A stretch of DNA of 64,000 nucleotides from Rubrivivax sp. (GCA_022842305.1 JALHPY010000001.1:96401-160400), one strand, 5' to 3'. Positions 34,538-44,395 are shown, counted from the first letter of the stretch. Notes: a model not told the origin generated them from the sequence alone. Made by a program: numbers and translations.

Positions 34538-36004
34538 TCATCGACGGCCGGCGAGCGGCGGCAACGCTACCGTCGGGTCGCCGAGGATCACCGTGTGTTG
34601 GCGGTCGAGCGCCGCGAGCTGGTTGATCAGCGCCGACTCGATCGCCCCCGGCAGGCCCTTGTTGAAGCGTCGCTGCGCCTGCGCCCACAGCGCGAGCAGC
34701 GCCGCTGCGTCGTCGAACACGCGCGCCAGGGCCCAGCCGATCGGCCGGCCGCCGCCGCCTGCGTATAGCCCTTCGTACAGCGCCTGCCGCACCGCGTGCG
34801 CCAGCGGCTGGCCGGTGCGAGGGTCGCGCAAGGTCCAGTTGAAGGTCGGCTCGACGTGGCCGATGAAGGCCGCGAGCGGCGCGGTCTCGTGGCCGAGCAA
34901 CCGCTGCGGAAGCGGCGCGCTGCGGGCCCCGCAGGCCGCGGCGACGCCGTCGAGGACCTTCATCACGTCGCTCACCGGATCGAATAGCCCGGTGTACTGC
35001 GAGCGCGTGTCGCTGCCGGCGGCGCAGCAGGCGTGCGAGTACCAGATTGCCCCAGACGGACGCCAGTCCCTTGCCAGCGCCTCGAGGTCCAGCACGGCGT
35101 GCGCCTGGTCGACCGGCAGGCCCAGAGTCGCCTGCGTCGCGTCGGGGTCGGACAGCGGGCCGGTCTTGCCATGGCTGGTCGTGACGACGAGCGCCGGCTT
35201 CGTGCGCGCCAGGGTCTCGATCAGCTTCGCCCCAGTCGCGTCGGCGCCGAAGAGCCCGCTGCGGCGCGAATAGTCTCCGTCTGCGTCGCTGGCATAGGCC
35301 GCGAAGAGCTTTCGCGAGATCGCCTGGTCCATCAGCCACGTGATGTCTTCCGGCCCGTGGTCGACGCTCCAGACTAGCGGTGCGCGTGGGTCGCGCGCCG
35401 CGGGGTCGCCGAAGTCCCAGCCGCCGAGCAGCGCATCGACGTAGCGAGCTAGCCCGTCCGGCGGCAGGTCGATGCGGCCGACATAGCGCCGCAGGTTGGC
35501 CGCATACTGGAACGACCACGGCACCGCCGTCGGCGGTGCAGCGATCAGCAGGAAGCGTGGCATCCGGCCGGGCGCGATGCCGTCGGCACTGACCAGCGAC
35601 AGCGGCGTGTGGCCGCCCTCGGCGTCGTAGCGCAGCAGCACTTCGTTGCCGTGGGCGGCGTTCCAGCGCAGCACCGGCGCGCCAGGCCGTGCGGCGAGCA
35701 GCCGGCGAATCGGCTCGGGCGCGTCCTCGGCAGTGGCGCGCACGGCCTCGGGCAGGTTGAGGTCGTCGGCCAGCACGAGTCCCCAGCCGACCTGCGGGTG
35801 GCGCCAGTCCCAGACGTCGAATTCGGCCGGCGCGGCGAGTTGCGTCTCCGGCCCCGGGCCGCCGCTGGCGCGCTGCAGCGCCCAGGCCCGCGCCGACGCT
35901 GCCGACGGCACCGCGGCCAACGCGCCTTCGCCGGTCCAAGCGTTGGCGACGAGCGCGCACTGCAGCGTGAAGCCGGCCGCACCGGCGGCGGGCTCAGTCG
36001 CCAC
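34538..36004 (-). CDS. Caspase-like (clan CD) protein, last gene of the four-gene operon
   Basis: About 488 residues from a GTG at 36004 that overlaps the end of the upstream CHAT gene by 11 bases. VVTTSHGKTG (His near 277) and AIWYSHACCAAGS (Cys near 325) have the spacing and context of the His/Cys dyad of clan CD peptidases (gingipain/caspase/CHAT). The N-terminal 200 residues are unassigned and include a repeated W-D motif; the C-terminal 90 form a helical extension ending HTVILGDPTVALPPL, a phrase found at the end of C25-like domains. Probable protease; target unknown. The frame also opens further upstream within the previous gene, but this GTG gives the natural start. Confidence 0.65.
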   Translation of the reverse strand: MATEPAAGAAGFTLQCALVANAWTGEGALAAVPSAASARAWALQRASGGPGPETQLAAPAEFDVWDWRHPQVGWGLVLADDLNLPEAVRATAEDAPEPIRRLLAARPGAPVLRWNAAHGNEVLLRYDAEGGHTPLSLVSADGIAPGRMPRFLLIAAPPTAVPWSFQYAANLRRYVGRIDLPPDGLARYVDALLGGWDFGDPAARDPRAPLVWSVDHGPEDITWLMDQAISRKLFAAYASDADGDYSRRSGLFGADATGAKLIETLARTKPALVVTTSHGKTGPLSDPDATQATLGLPVDQAHAVLDLEALARDWRPSGAIWYSHACCAAGSDTRSQYTGLFDPVSDVMKVLDGVAAACGARSAPLPQRLLGHETAPLAAFIGHVEPTFNWTLRDPRTGQPLAHAVRQALYEGLYAGGGGRPIGWALARVFDDAAALLALWAQAQRRFNKGLPGAIESALINQLAALDRQHTVILGDPTVALPPLAGRR

Positions 36005-37436
36005 CGCCGCCGCCCGTCGGGCCGGTGCGGAAGTGGCCGAAGCGGTCCGGACGAAGCGCTGCCGGCACGACCGGGGCTTCGTCGAGCAGCGCCAGCATGC
36101 CGTCACGCACCGCGCCGGGGGTGTCCGGCGGCAGGCCGGCCAGCATGCCGGCAATCGTCTCGGCCTTGACGCGCGCGAAGGTCACGTCGACCGCCGGCGC
36201 GGCCACGGGCGGCGGTTGCGGTGTGGGTTGCGGCTGCAGTAGCGGCGGCGCCACCGTCGCACCGCCGCGGAACACCTGCAGCGGCTCCTCTGTCTGGAAC
36301 AGCACAGGCAGCGTCCAGCGCGCCCCTGGGCGCAGCGGCGGCGCCAGGTCGCGCAGCGCCCGCCGCGGACGGCTCATCGCCGGCGCCAGATTGACAAAGC
36401 GCGTGCCCATGCCGGGCTGCATCTTCAGCACGTCCTCGAGAGCATAGAAGATCTCCGGGTACAGCGCGGCGCAGAAGCGGCTCGCCTCGCCGACGGCGAC
36501 CGGCTCAAGCATGCCAATCGCCGCAGCTAGGCCGGCACTTTCGACCATGCGCTCGGCCATCGAGTCGATCTCTGGCGAGGCCTGTGCGCCTTCGCAGCAG
36601 TTCAGCACGACTAGCCAGACGTCGCGCAGCTCGGTGAGCGTCGTCAGCACGTCGATCGACACGCCGATGCTGCCCGGCTGGCCGAGAGCGTGGTCGGTCG
36701 CGGTCGCTAGCTCGAGGAACGACGCGCCCATCGCTGCCTTGCCGTGACAGAAGAAGTGCAAGATGTGCGGCCGAGCGTCGCGGATCTCGACTTCCAGGTC
36801 CGCCGCGCTGGCGGGCACGGAGCTGACGCGGATCACTCCCGGGTGTCTCGCGGCCGCTTCGGCACTAGCCTGCTGGCGCAGCTCATCCTGGCCGATGCAC
36901 ACGTCGGCTTCAACCGGAAGGCCCTTATCCCGCGCCTTGAATATGGCCGCCGACAGCGCGTCCCATTCCTCGGTTGCGTCGAGCCCGGCGCCGGACAAAA
37001 AGGCCAGAACGCGCAGCGGCGGTACGAACTCGCGAGCTGGCTGCGGCGTGCCGGCCAGCCGCCGAACAGTGCGGCCGATGTGGCAGCGGCCGTCAAGGGC
37101 GACGAAGCGGCCCTGCGGGTCGCGAAGCGTCTCCCAGCGAATCTGTCGGCCCTGGTCGGCGCGCACCGTCAGACCTACAGTGTGCATGTCGGCGCTGTTG
37201 GCGCCGAAGGCGCGCTGCAGCACCTGCGCGATCGCCTGGTGCTTGCACAGGCCCTCGGCGAGCCGGTCGCCGTACTTCACTACCAGCTCGTCGCTGGTCA
37301 GCGCCGGCAGCTCCGACGCGGCGTAGCCGAATGGGATGCGCTCGTCCCAGTCGTCGGGCAGCGGAGGCTCGCTCTGCTGTACGCTGGCGGCGAGCATGCC
37401 ATCGCGCTGCGAGATCGTCAGGATCGAGCGCTTCAC
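35994..37436 (-). CDS. CHAT-domain protease-like protein
   Basis: A 480-residue protein starting with GTG at 37436, which overlaps the previous stop (GTGA). The CHAT core has HILHFFCHGKA (His near 230) and WLVVLNCCEGAQA (Cys near 280), matching the catalytic dyad of CHAT caspases. After the domain, a Pro-rich stretch (about 400-415) leads to a small C-terminal helical domain. The N-terminal 150 residues (LTVRADQGRQIRWETLRDP) resemble the strand-rich part that precedes CHAT in many proteins. CHAT proteins act as proteases in several bacterial defence and death systems, usually switched on by a partner sensor. Translationally coupled to both neighbours. Confidence 0.8.
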   Translation of the reverse strand: MKRSILTISQRDGMLAASVQQSEPPLPDDWDERIPFGYAASELPALTSDELVVKYGDRLAEGLCKHQAIAQVLQRAFGANSADMHTVGLTVRADQGRQIRWETLRDPQGRFVALDGRCHIGRTVRRLAGTPQPAREFVPPLRVLAFLSGAGLDATEEWDALSAAIFKARDKGLPVEADVCIGQDELRQQASAEAAARHPGVIRVSSVPASAADLEVEIRDARPHILHFFCHGKAAMGASFLELATATDHALGQPGSIGVSIDVLTTLTELRDVWLVVLNCCEGAQASPEIDSMAERMVESAGLAAAIGMLEPVAVGEASRFCAALYPEIFYALEDVLKMQPGMGTRFVNLAPAMSRPRRALRDLAPPLRPGARWTLPVLFQTEEPLQVFRGGATVAPPLLQPQPTPQPPPVAAPAVDVTFARVKAETIAGMLAGLPPDTPGAVRDGMLALLDEAPVVPAALRPDRFGHFRTGPTGGGGGD

Positions 37437-38950
37437 GGCGTGCCCTTCGCGTCGCGGGTCGCCGCCGTCGTGGCGGCGCTGGCGACGATCGACTGCAGCT
37501 TGCGCAGAGTGCGCTCGATCTCCTCAGCGGCGGGGCTTGGCTCGGCCAAACCGCCGACGGTTGCGGCACGTTCGTCGCTGCGGCGCACGTCACGCTGCAG
37601 TTGCTGAGTCGCCTGCTCGACGTAGCGCTGGGCAGCGGAGACCCAGCTAGGCAGCTCGGGGGGCGGAGAGGGTGCCGCGGCGGCAGGGTCCGAGGGCTGT
37701 GCTGCGCCGGCTCTACGAGTGCGCCGGCGCAGCGGGGTGAACGCCGCGGCTGTCAGTGCTGGCGCCGGGCTGTACGAGAACAGCGCCGCATTCAGGTCTA
37801 CCGCCGATCCCTCCAGCCAAGGCGTGTCCGCGGGCTTGGTCTCCTGCCCCATCACGATCGCGGGCTGGCAGTAGGCAAACCATTCACGCTGCCGAGGCAC
37901 TGGCGAAGCGCCTGGCGCGTAAAGAAAGCGGTAGAGCTCCTCGAGGTCCTGTCCGCTATCCGGGTGCAAGCGCTGATAAAGCACCGGGCCAGGCCGCGTC
38001 TGTGCCAGCGTGTCGGCCAGCAGCCGCAAGCCCGCTTCGGAGTAGTTGTGCTCGGGGCTCGAGAAGACCGCGCTCCAAGCGCCGGTCTGCATCAGGAACG
38101 CGGCGAGCTCGCCGACGCCGACGTACCGCGCGTCGCGGCGGTCGTGGTTGGACAGTGGCGACTCGGCCAGCGCGATCGCCGGCTTCTGGTCGGCGATGAA
38201 GCCGTGGCCGACGAAGTGCACGGCGTCGAGCGCGCGGCCCTTCATCGAATCGCGCATCCACAGCAGCCACGGGCTACGCAATTCGAGCAACTCGCTGCCG
38301 CCGACGCCGCCGCGCTTCTGCACGCCGTGCACACGCGCGCCTTCGGGGTCGTGCACGGCGATGCGCGGCTCGCCCGCGCAGCGCGCGCGGATCGCGTCGA
38401 CGTGTTTCTCGTCGCAGAAGACGTGAACGGTCGTATGCGGGCGCTGCGAGCCGGCAAGCGCCGCGCGCGCGATCGTGTCGACCACCGCGGCTGGGTTCAG
38501 CCGCGGCTCGGACACCGGTTCACTGCACACGAGCGCGACGTCGAGCACAGCCCGGTTTTCGCGCGGCCGCTCGAGGAAGTCCGGCAGCCGAAGCAGCGGG
38601 CGGTCGAGCGAGGGCACGAGCGCCGCTTCCCAGTCGACCGCGCCGAGGAAGCCGTAGGGCTTGACCAGGTGCAGCCACAGGGGCAAGCCCCGCGCGAGTT
38701 CGATGCGGTCGATCGCCTGCGCAAGCGCGCCGACCATCGGTGACGGCAGCTGTCGCGACGGCTGCCAGTCCGGTGTCAGCCGCGCCGGCATGCCGAGGTC
38801 GTGACTGTCGAGCTTCCAGCCGTCGACGACCGCCAGGCTGCCGCCGGCGTAGCTGACGAGCTCGGCGAGCGCGTACAGCCCGTCGCGTTCAAGCCGCACG
38901 CCAACGCGTAGCGTGGCGAGCCCGTGGTTGGCGGCGATCTTGAAGGCCAT
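37433..38950 (-). CDS. CHAT-like protein apparently lacking the catalytic Cys
   Basis: A 505-residue protein. It has the CHAT His strand (DAVHFVGHGFIA, His near 247) and flanking elements (WEAALVPSLDRPLLRLP, typical of the strand before the domain), but where the Cys is expected the sequence reads WSAVFSSPEHNYSE, with Ser in place of Cys. The C-terminal 120 residues are Pro/Ala-rich and then form a coiled-coil-like helix (QRYVEQATQQLQRDVRRSDE). It may be a pseudoprotease scaffold or sensor for the active CHAT partner it is coupled to by a 4-base overlap. Confidence 0.65.
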   Translation of the reverse strand: MAFKIAANHGLATLRVGVRLERDGLYALAELVSYAGGSLAVVDGWKLDSHDLGMPARLTPDWQPSRQLPSPMVGALAQAIDRIELARGLPLWLHLVKPYGFLGAVDWEAALVPSLDRPLLRLPDFLERPRENRAVLDVALVCSEPVSEPRLNPAAVVDTIARAALAGSQRPHTTVHVFCDEKHVDAIRARCAGEPRIAVHDPEGARVHGVQKRGGVGGSELLELRSPWLLWMRDSMKGRALDAVHFVGHGFIADQKPAIALAESPLSNHDRRDARYVGVGELAAFLMQTGAWSAVFSSPEHNYSEAGLRLLADTLAQTRPGPVLYQRLHPDSGQDLEELYRFLYAPGASPVPRQREWFAYCQPAIVMGQETKPADTPWLEGSAVDLNAALFSYSPAPALTAAAFTPLRRRTRRAGAAQPSDPAAAAPSPPPELPSWVSAAQRYVEQATQQLQRDVRRSDERAATVGGLAEPSPAAEEIERTLRKLQSIVASAATTAATRDAKGTP

Positions 38951-38975
38951 GCGCGCGGCAGGCTCGTTGTTGGCG

Positions 38976-40397
38976 TCAGCGCGAGACCAGACGGTGCAGC
39001 GCCCACGCCGTTGCCGGTGAGGTCACGTCGCCGTGCGAGTCGATCAACCCGGCAGAACCGTCGAGGCCAATCAGCTTGCCCACGAGCGGCGGGTACGCGA
39101 CGCCGGCGGCAGGCATCGGGTCGACCAGCGTCTGCCCGGCGCCTCGCGGGCCATAGCCGCCGAGCGCTGCGAAGGTGCTCGGCGGCTGGCCGGCGCTGGT
39201 GCCACCGGCGTCGCCGGCAATACCGATATCCTGCTCACCGAGGTCGCTGTCGCGGCGCAGCGCGAGGTGGAAGGTCTTATGCAGCGCGAAGTCCTTGCGG
39301 CTGTAAGTGCACAGCACCGGCCCGCGCACGCGGTCATCCGCCAGCGCAGCGACGTAGCCGCCGGGCTTGCCAATGCGCGGAACGGTTTTGGCGAAGCAGA
39401 GATGCGACACCGCCGGCTGTAGCAGCAGAAGCGACTGCACCGGCCGAGGCAGCTGCGCCGGCGCGCAGACCGCTGACAACATCACCTTGCAGCCGTAGGA
39501 ATGGCCGACCGCATGCACCGGCGTAGCCGCGCCGGCGGTCGCAGCCATCACGTCGCGAAGGAGAGTGGCAACGCCGTGCGCGCCGACAGTGCCGGCGCGG
39601 TCCTTCATCTGGTAGACGGAGAAAAGGCGCAGCGCTTGGCGCGGGTCGAGCTTGCTCAGGAGGCCCGCGGTCTGCACACCGCCCGCACCGGGCGTGCCGC
39701 CTGTGCTCGCGCCGCCGCCCGCGGGCACGCGGAAGTCGTCGATGTCGCGCGTTGGCGCCGCTGCGGCCCCACCGTCCTGCGCACGCTGCATCGCGTTCAG
39801 CATTTCCAGCAGCGCGTCGCGGTCGGTGGCGCGCGCACCAGCGGCGGCTTCGTCGTCGACAAGCGTGCCGAAGGCGGGCACCAGCAGCCCGGCGAACTCC
39901 TTTGCCTGCGCCTGGTCGAGCTGCGGCATCTCGAGCAGCGCGTAGACGCGCTCCAGTGAGCCGCCGACGCCGGCCGCGACCAGCGCATCGGCGAGCGCAT
40001 CGCGCGCCGCGTCGTCAGCGGCGGCCGCGGCTGTCGGTGCGTCGTCGGCCGCGGCGATCTGCGGGCCGTTGTCGAGGCTGAGCCAAATGCTCGGCCAAAG
40101 GACGCCGACGAACAGCGGCGTGTGCGCCACGCCGCCCGGGCGCTGGAGCGGGTGATGCGCGGCGAGCGTCTCATATTCGCGCAGGAAACGCGCGTATAGC
40201 TCGGTCGCGTCGTCGAAGTCGTTGTTCCAGCCGTGCGAGAAGAAGACGATGTCGCTCGGCGGCGACGCGTTCAGCTGCTGCAGAAGCAACGCCCGGGTCT
40301 GCGGCGAGATCGACGCACCGCTCTTGTCGAAGCGCAGCAACCAGGTTGGCATCTGCACGCGGGGCAACTGAAGTGGGCCGATGTGCGGGGCGGGCAT
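38976..40397 (-). CDS. Alpha/beta hydrolase-like protein, first gene of the caspase operon
   Basis: About 473 residues. IVFFSHGWNNDFDD is the oxyanion-loop H-G motif (near residue 53), HAVGHSYGCKVML is the nucleophile elbow (Ser near 302), and IDSHGDV near the C-terminus offers the catalytic His. Between them lies a long Ala/Asp-rich insertion (about 115-250). The arrangement suggests an active serine hydrolase, possibly an esterase or lipase. AAGGAG 8 bases upstream sets the ATG at 40397 rather than 40415. It precedes three caspase-fold genes by 25 bases, so it is probably the promoter-proximal gene of the operon; it could be the effector or be activated by proteolysis. Confidence 0.75.
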   Translation of the reverse strand: MPAPHIGPLQLPRVQMPTWLLRFDKSGASISPQTRALLLQQLNASPPSDIVFFSHGWNNDFDDATELYARFLREYETLAAHHPLQRPGGVAHTPLFVGVLWPSIWLSLDNGPQIAAADDAPTAAAAADDAARDALADALVAAGVGGSLERVYALLEMPQLDQAQAKEFAGLLVPAFGTLVDDEAAAGARATDRDALLEMLNAMQRAQDGGAAAAPTRDIDDFRVPAGGGASTGGTPGAGGVQTAGLLSKLDPRQALRLFSVYQMKDRAGTVGAHGVATLLRDVMAATAGAATPVHAVGHSYGCKVMLSAVCAPAQLPRPVQSLLLLQPAVSHLCFAKTVPRIGKPGGYVAALADDRVRGPVLCTYSRKDFALHKTFHLALRRDSDLGEQDIGIAGDAGGTSAGQPPSTFAALGGYGPRGAGQTLVDPMPAAGVAYPPLVGKLIGLDGSAGLIDSHGDVTSPATAWALHRLVSR

Positions 40398-40640
40398 GGA
40401 GGGTCTCCTTTGCATGCGGCGAGACGCGGCTGAGACGGCAGGTGACGGCTCAAGGCGCGGCAGCCTACGAAACTTGGGGTAGGACAGATACTATCCGGTG
40501 CGCCCGCCTATTTCGGAAGCATGCGTTCAGCGGCACTGTCCCGTCTCGTCGAAGGAGGGCATTGGCAGATCAATCGGCAGAGCTAGCGCTGGCACATTCG
40601 GTGGGACAGCGCATCGGCAAACGGTGGGAGGTGACGACTA

Positions 40641-41745
40641 GTCCACTGAATCATTGAAATCGGCTGTTTATGCTCCATCTTGGAGGGCATGCACAGGATG
40701 ACATTGACGGCCGACGAACGCGGCGATCTGGAGGCGGTGATCCGCAAGCGCAGTGGCAGCGCGGCTCTGGCGCGAAGGGCCCGCTGCGTGTTGCTGTGGG
40801 CCGACGGCGAGCGCCGGGTAGACATCCGTGCCAAGCTGGCCTGCAACGACTCATTCGTCACGCGCTGGACGCGGGCCTTCGAGCTTCAAGGGCTGGCCGG
40901 GCTGGTGTCACTGCACCCAGGCCGGGCGCCGGTGCGGCCTGTGGCCAAGCTTGAGGCGCGGGTGCTCAACAGGACGCTGAAGCACAAGCCCAAGGACGGC
41001 TCCACACACTGGAGCAGCCGTAAGCTGGCAGCCGAACTGGGCGATGTCTCGTTCTCGGCCGTGCAACGCATCTGGCGCAAGCATGGTCTGCAGCCGCACC
41101 GCTTGGAACGGCACCTCGTCTCCAACGACCCCGACTTCGAGTCCAAGGCCGCCGACGTGATCGGCCTGTACCTGAACCCGCCGGCACATGCTGCGGTGTT
41201 CTGCGTTGACGAGAAGACGGCCATTCAGGCTCTGGACCGTAAGGACCGGATGCTGCCACTGGCACCCGGCCGTGCCGAGAGCCACGGCTTCGAGTACAAG
41301 CGCAACGGCACCCTGAGCCTTTTCGCCGCGCTGAACACCGCCACCGGGGAAGTGTTGGGTATGACGGCTCCGCGTCACACCAGCGAGCAGTTTGTCGGCT
41401 TCCTGGGCGATGTGCTCGCCAGCCAGCCCGAAGGTCGTGAGATCCACGTCATCTGCGACAACGTCAGCAGCCACAAGACCGAGCTTGTCCAGTCGTTCCT
41501 GGCCCAGCACACCCATGTCCAGATCCACTACACGCCGACGTACTCGTCGTGGCTTAACCAGGTCGAGAACTGGTTCTCCCGCATCCAGCGCGACGTGATC
41601 AGCCGGGGCATCTTCACGTCGGTCAAGGACTTGGACAAGAAGCTCGTGCGCTATATCCGTCAGTACAACAAGAGCCCCAAGCCACTGAAGTGGAAGTACG
41701 ACAACCCGAACCGTCGACACCACCAATTCTTCTGATTCAGTGGAC
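40641..41745 (+). mobile_element. IS630-family element B with TA target duplication
   Basis: TA at 40639-40640 and 41746-41747. Perfect 13-base terminal inverted repeats, GTCCACTGAATCA at 40641-40653 and TGATTCAGTGGAC at 41733-41745. Ends and transposase differ from element A, so it is a separate IS630 type. It lies between the two groups of caspase genes. Confidence 0.93.
40698..41735 (+). CDS. IS630-family transposase B
   Basis: About 345 residues. N-terminal HTH (RCVLLWADGERRVDIRAKLA then FVTRWTRAFE), linker HTH (LGDVSFSAVQRIWRKHGL), then DDE core: CVDEKTAIQALDRK, VICDNVSSHK and SWLNQVENWFSRI. GGAGG at 40682-40686 favours the ATG at 40698; 40689 is possible. The TGA stop lies inside the right terminal repeat. 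Intact. Confidence 0.95.
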   Translation: MTLTADERGDLEAVIRKRSGSAALARRARCVLLWADGERRVDIRAKLACNDSFVTRWTRAFELQGLAGLVSLHPGRAPVRPVAKLEARVLNRTLKHKPKDGSTHWSSRKLAAELGDVSFSAVQRIWRKHGLQPHRLERHLVSNDPDFESKAADVIGLYLNPPAHAAVFCVDEKTAIQALDRKDRMLPLAPGRAESHGFEYKRNGTLSLFAALNTATGEVLGMTAPRHTSEQFVGFLGDVLASQPEGREIHVICDNVSSHKTELVQSFLAQHTHVQIHYTPTYSSWLNQVENWFSRIQRDVISRGIFTSVKDLDKKLVRYIRQYNKSPKPLKWKYDNPNRRHHQFF

Positions 41746-41811
41746 TAGCACCCCGCACATTGACCCGGCGGTTGCTCGCGCTTCAAGCACGAGCAACTCG
41801 TTATAAGCGCT

Positions 41812-44391
41812 TCAGCGCAGCTCCGAAATGCTGCCGACATGGATCGCGAAGGGTGCCCACGCGACTGGCGGCTCTCCTGCTGAAATGAACTCGAGCATGG
41901 TGGATTGCAACGCCGCGACAGGATCGATCCGGCTTACTTTGCGATTCGCGAGCAGGTGGACGTAAAACGACTGCATGAACCTGCTCGTAAATGCATCTTC
42001 TACTTCCCATTGCGCAAGCAGTGCACTGCCCACCCCCGAGAACATGCACGCGATGGGAAATCCGATCGCGTTGGCGCCGGAGGACGTGCGAACTCGACCG
42101 AGGTCGCAGGCGCTGAGCACGACGAGCGAAGCGGAGAGCGACAGAAACTGGACCTCCGAGGCAGTCACCGCTGCTTCCCCGTGCAGCGGGATTCCGCTGG
42201 TCATTGCCGCGATCCCGTTGAACCTGCCGTGTCCGGCAATGTGGACAACGTTGCACTCCTGCAGCGCGGTAAGCACGTCTTCTTTCTTGACGCTACGCCC
42301 GAGTCGCGGCTGCGCGGCTAGCTTCTGCGCAACGAGGATGGCTTCCTCGGCTGCGGCCGGCAGGTCCTCAGTTAGGTTTCCCGCGACGAACGCACTCAGA
42401 TTCTCCGTCTGTCGCTGTGCGCAACCTTCCGAGCGGATCAACAACCAAAGCGAGGGCAGATAAGCAACTGCCACATGGGCAACAAGAGGGCCGTCCCCGC
42501 TGTCCACCGCATGAAGCGGCACGCCATGCAACCCCGCGGCGGGTAGAACGTACAGGCGCGAAACGGACTTGGTCTCGCCTGCGAGCCATTTGGCGAGGCC
42601 CTCCAATTCGGGCAGGAACCTGGCAGGCGTCGGTACGCTCTCGAACGCGTCGGGACCGACGCTATTGCGCCACCTTTCGACCGCCTCGTGCAGGTTCTGC
42701 ATGGATAACTCCAACGCCATGCAGGCCGGCTGCCGGCCGCTGACGCAGAGGACTATGAAGACTTCGCGATGGTTAGGGACGATCGCGGCGACGGCAACAG
42801 GGGTTGCTGAAGAGTCGAGCCAGCGCTGCACCTCTTCCCACTCCAGTGGATTGCCGCGTCGGTAGCGAAGGTAGTCTTCGGTGCCGTCGATACCCTCCAT
42901 GTCCTGCCAAAGCGCCTCAAGCGTTCGCCGGCACTGCTGGATGGCGAACGAATGATTTAGGCGTTCGAATGAGTTGTCCGCGCCGATCATTGCGCTCAGC
43001 CCGGCTCTTAGCTTCTGGAGTTCCTCGTCTTCTCTGTTGCGGAGCGACAAGGGGATGCCCTCCGGAGCCGGCCGGCGCAGGAACCGTGCATCTTCGATCC
43101 GGTCCCGCGACACGAACCGGTCGGCAAGCAGCAGCATCTTCTTGATTTCGCCCTGCCCGATGCAGGCGCGAAATGCCATGACGTACGCACGCTGGCTTTC
43201 GGCGGTAACCATGTTGCGGCTCTCTGGGGACACGCTGGCGTTGACAAGGTGCTTGTCGGCCTCGATGCACAGCAGGTAGTGATGCAGTGACTTCTTGTCG
43301 TCGGGTACCAGCTGATACGCGTCGCCCAGGATGGAATGCAGTTGCAACCTCGCCAGGTCGGGCGCCGGAGTGGAGCTCTCGTTTTCAGCAACGAGCGCCT
43401 TCATGCGCTCCAGGGCACCATCGAAGAAGCGTCGCTGTAGCTCCAGCAGCACTCGCGCATACAAGACGCGGTCCTCCCAGGCAGTGAGAAGTCCTTCCTG
43501 CCACTGCGCCTCCAGGATCGCCTGGGCTTCGCCGTAATCGCGCAGTCTTTCTGGCAGTTGTTCGCTCGCCAGCCACCCGGCCAAGATGCACCTGGCCTTG
43601 GCCAGCTTCTCGACCTGCATCTCCTTCAAGAATACATCGCAAGCGGTCCTCAATGCCTGGATCGCCTCCCCCTCGTTGCACGGGGCAACCCAAACGCCTT
43701 CAGCGGAGCCGCCCTGGAGTATCAGCTCGGCCAGGGCAACCTGCACCTGCGCTGCTTCGACACTATAGTCGCCGCTGCTGAAGTACTCCCACGCGGGGGC
43801 GAGGTACCTGCCGGCCAGGGAAAGGTTCTGATGCTTTACCAATCCGGAGCCCATGCCGATCGACGACATACCTTCGCCTTCGGAACGAACATCCACGTAC
43901 TCGAACGAGCCCGTGTCCGTAGTCATCCGGCGCAAAAAACAGGCACCAACGCGGTACTGAAGAACGGCCAGGTGCGACCCGACGCGTTGCGATTGGGACA
44001 GGGCCAGTAGGTACAACTGGAGTGCGATCTCGCCCTCCTCCCATGGGTCCTGGTCCATTCGCTGAACAACACCGGCGTAGTGTTCCGCGGCCCGAGCGAG
44101 ATTGCTGCCTCTAGTCTTCAGCTGAAGGGCCGTGGCGTTGTGCAAGGCATTGACGGCGCTCTCGAGGGCCTGCCTTCCTGGCATCTTGGCTAGGTATTCC
44201 CCAAGATCGAGGTATGCCTCCGCCAGTTGTTCGTGATCCTGGGCTGTAGCCGCACTGCCAGCGCGTAGCAAACTCACTTCAGCTCTACTTAGTGCAGCCC
44301 GGAGTCTAGACACCGCCGCCTCATTTGATCCGGCAGGGGCATGCGCTGCTGGTCTCCCGCTCCAGCGCTTAAAGATTGACGACCAGAACAC
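41812..44391 (-). CDS. TPR-CHAT protein
   Basis: An 859-residue protein. The first 480 residues are helical with TPR-like repeats (EQLAEAYLDLGEYLAKMPG; ALTHLYLLALSQ-type helices). The C-terminal CHAT domain carries VVHIAGHGRF (His near 721) and LVVLSACDLGRV (Cys near 762), so the dyad is present. It starts with GTG at 44391, four bases after the stop of the CpXC gene, with no ribosome binding site of its own, so translation is probably coupled. TPR-CHAT proteins are known as proteases in defence, for example with type III-E CRISPR effectors; here there is no CRISPR locus, and the CpXC protein is the natural partner candidate. Confidence 0.88.
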   Translation of the reverse strand: MFWSSIFKRWSGRPAAHAPAGSNEAAVSRLRAALSRAEVSLLRAGSAATAQDHEQLAEAYLDLGEYLAKMPGRQALESAVNALHNATALQLKTRGSNLARAAEHYAGVVQRMDQDPWEEGEIALQLYLLALSQSQRVGSHLAVLQYRVGACFLRRMTTDTGSFEYVDVRSEGEGMSSIGMGSGLVKHQNLSLAGRYLAPAWEYFSSGDYSVEAAQVQVALAELILQGGSAEGVWVAPCNEGEAIQALRTACDVFLKEMQVEKLAKARCILAGWLASEQLPERLRDYGEAQAILEAQWQEGLLTAWEDRVLYARVLLELQRRFFDGALERMKALVAENESSTPAPDLARLQLHSILGDAYQLVPDDKKSLHHYLLCIEADKHLVNASVSPESRNMVTAESQRAYVMAFRACIGQGEIKKMLLLADRFVSRDRIEDARFLRRPAPEGIPLSLRNREDEELQKLRAGLSAMIGADNSFERLNHSFAIQQCRRTLEALWQDMEGIDGTEDYLRYRRGNPLEWEEVQRWLDSSATPVAVAAIVPNHREVFIVLCVSGRQPACMALELSMQNLHEAVERWRNSVGPDAFESVPTPARFLPELEGLAKWLAGETKSVSRLYVLPAAGLHGVPLHAVDSGDGPLVAHVAVAYLPSLWLLIRSEGCAQRQTENLSAFVAGNLTEDLPAAAEEAILVAQKLAAQPRLGRSVKKEDVLTALQECNVVHIAGHGRFNGIAAMTSGIPLHGEAAVTASEVQFLSLSASLVVLSACDLGRVRTSSGANAIGFPIACMFSGVGSALLAQWEVEDAFTSRFMQSFYVHLLANRKVSRIDPVAALQSTMLEFISAGEPPVAWAPFAIHVGSISELR

Positions 44392-44395
44392 GGTG

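Noticed and set aside
36974..38743. A 589-codon rightward frame
   Set aside because: Antisense to two CHAT genes with clear motifs; composition is Arg-rich and unstructured.
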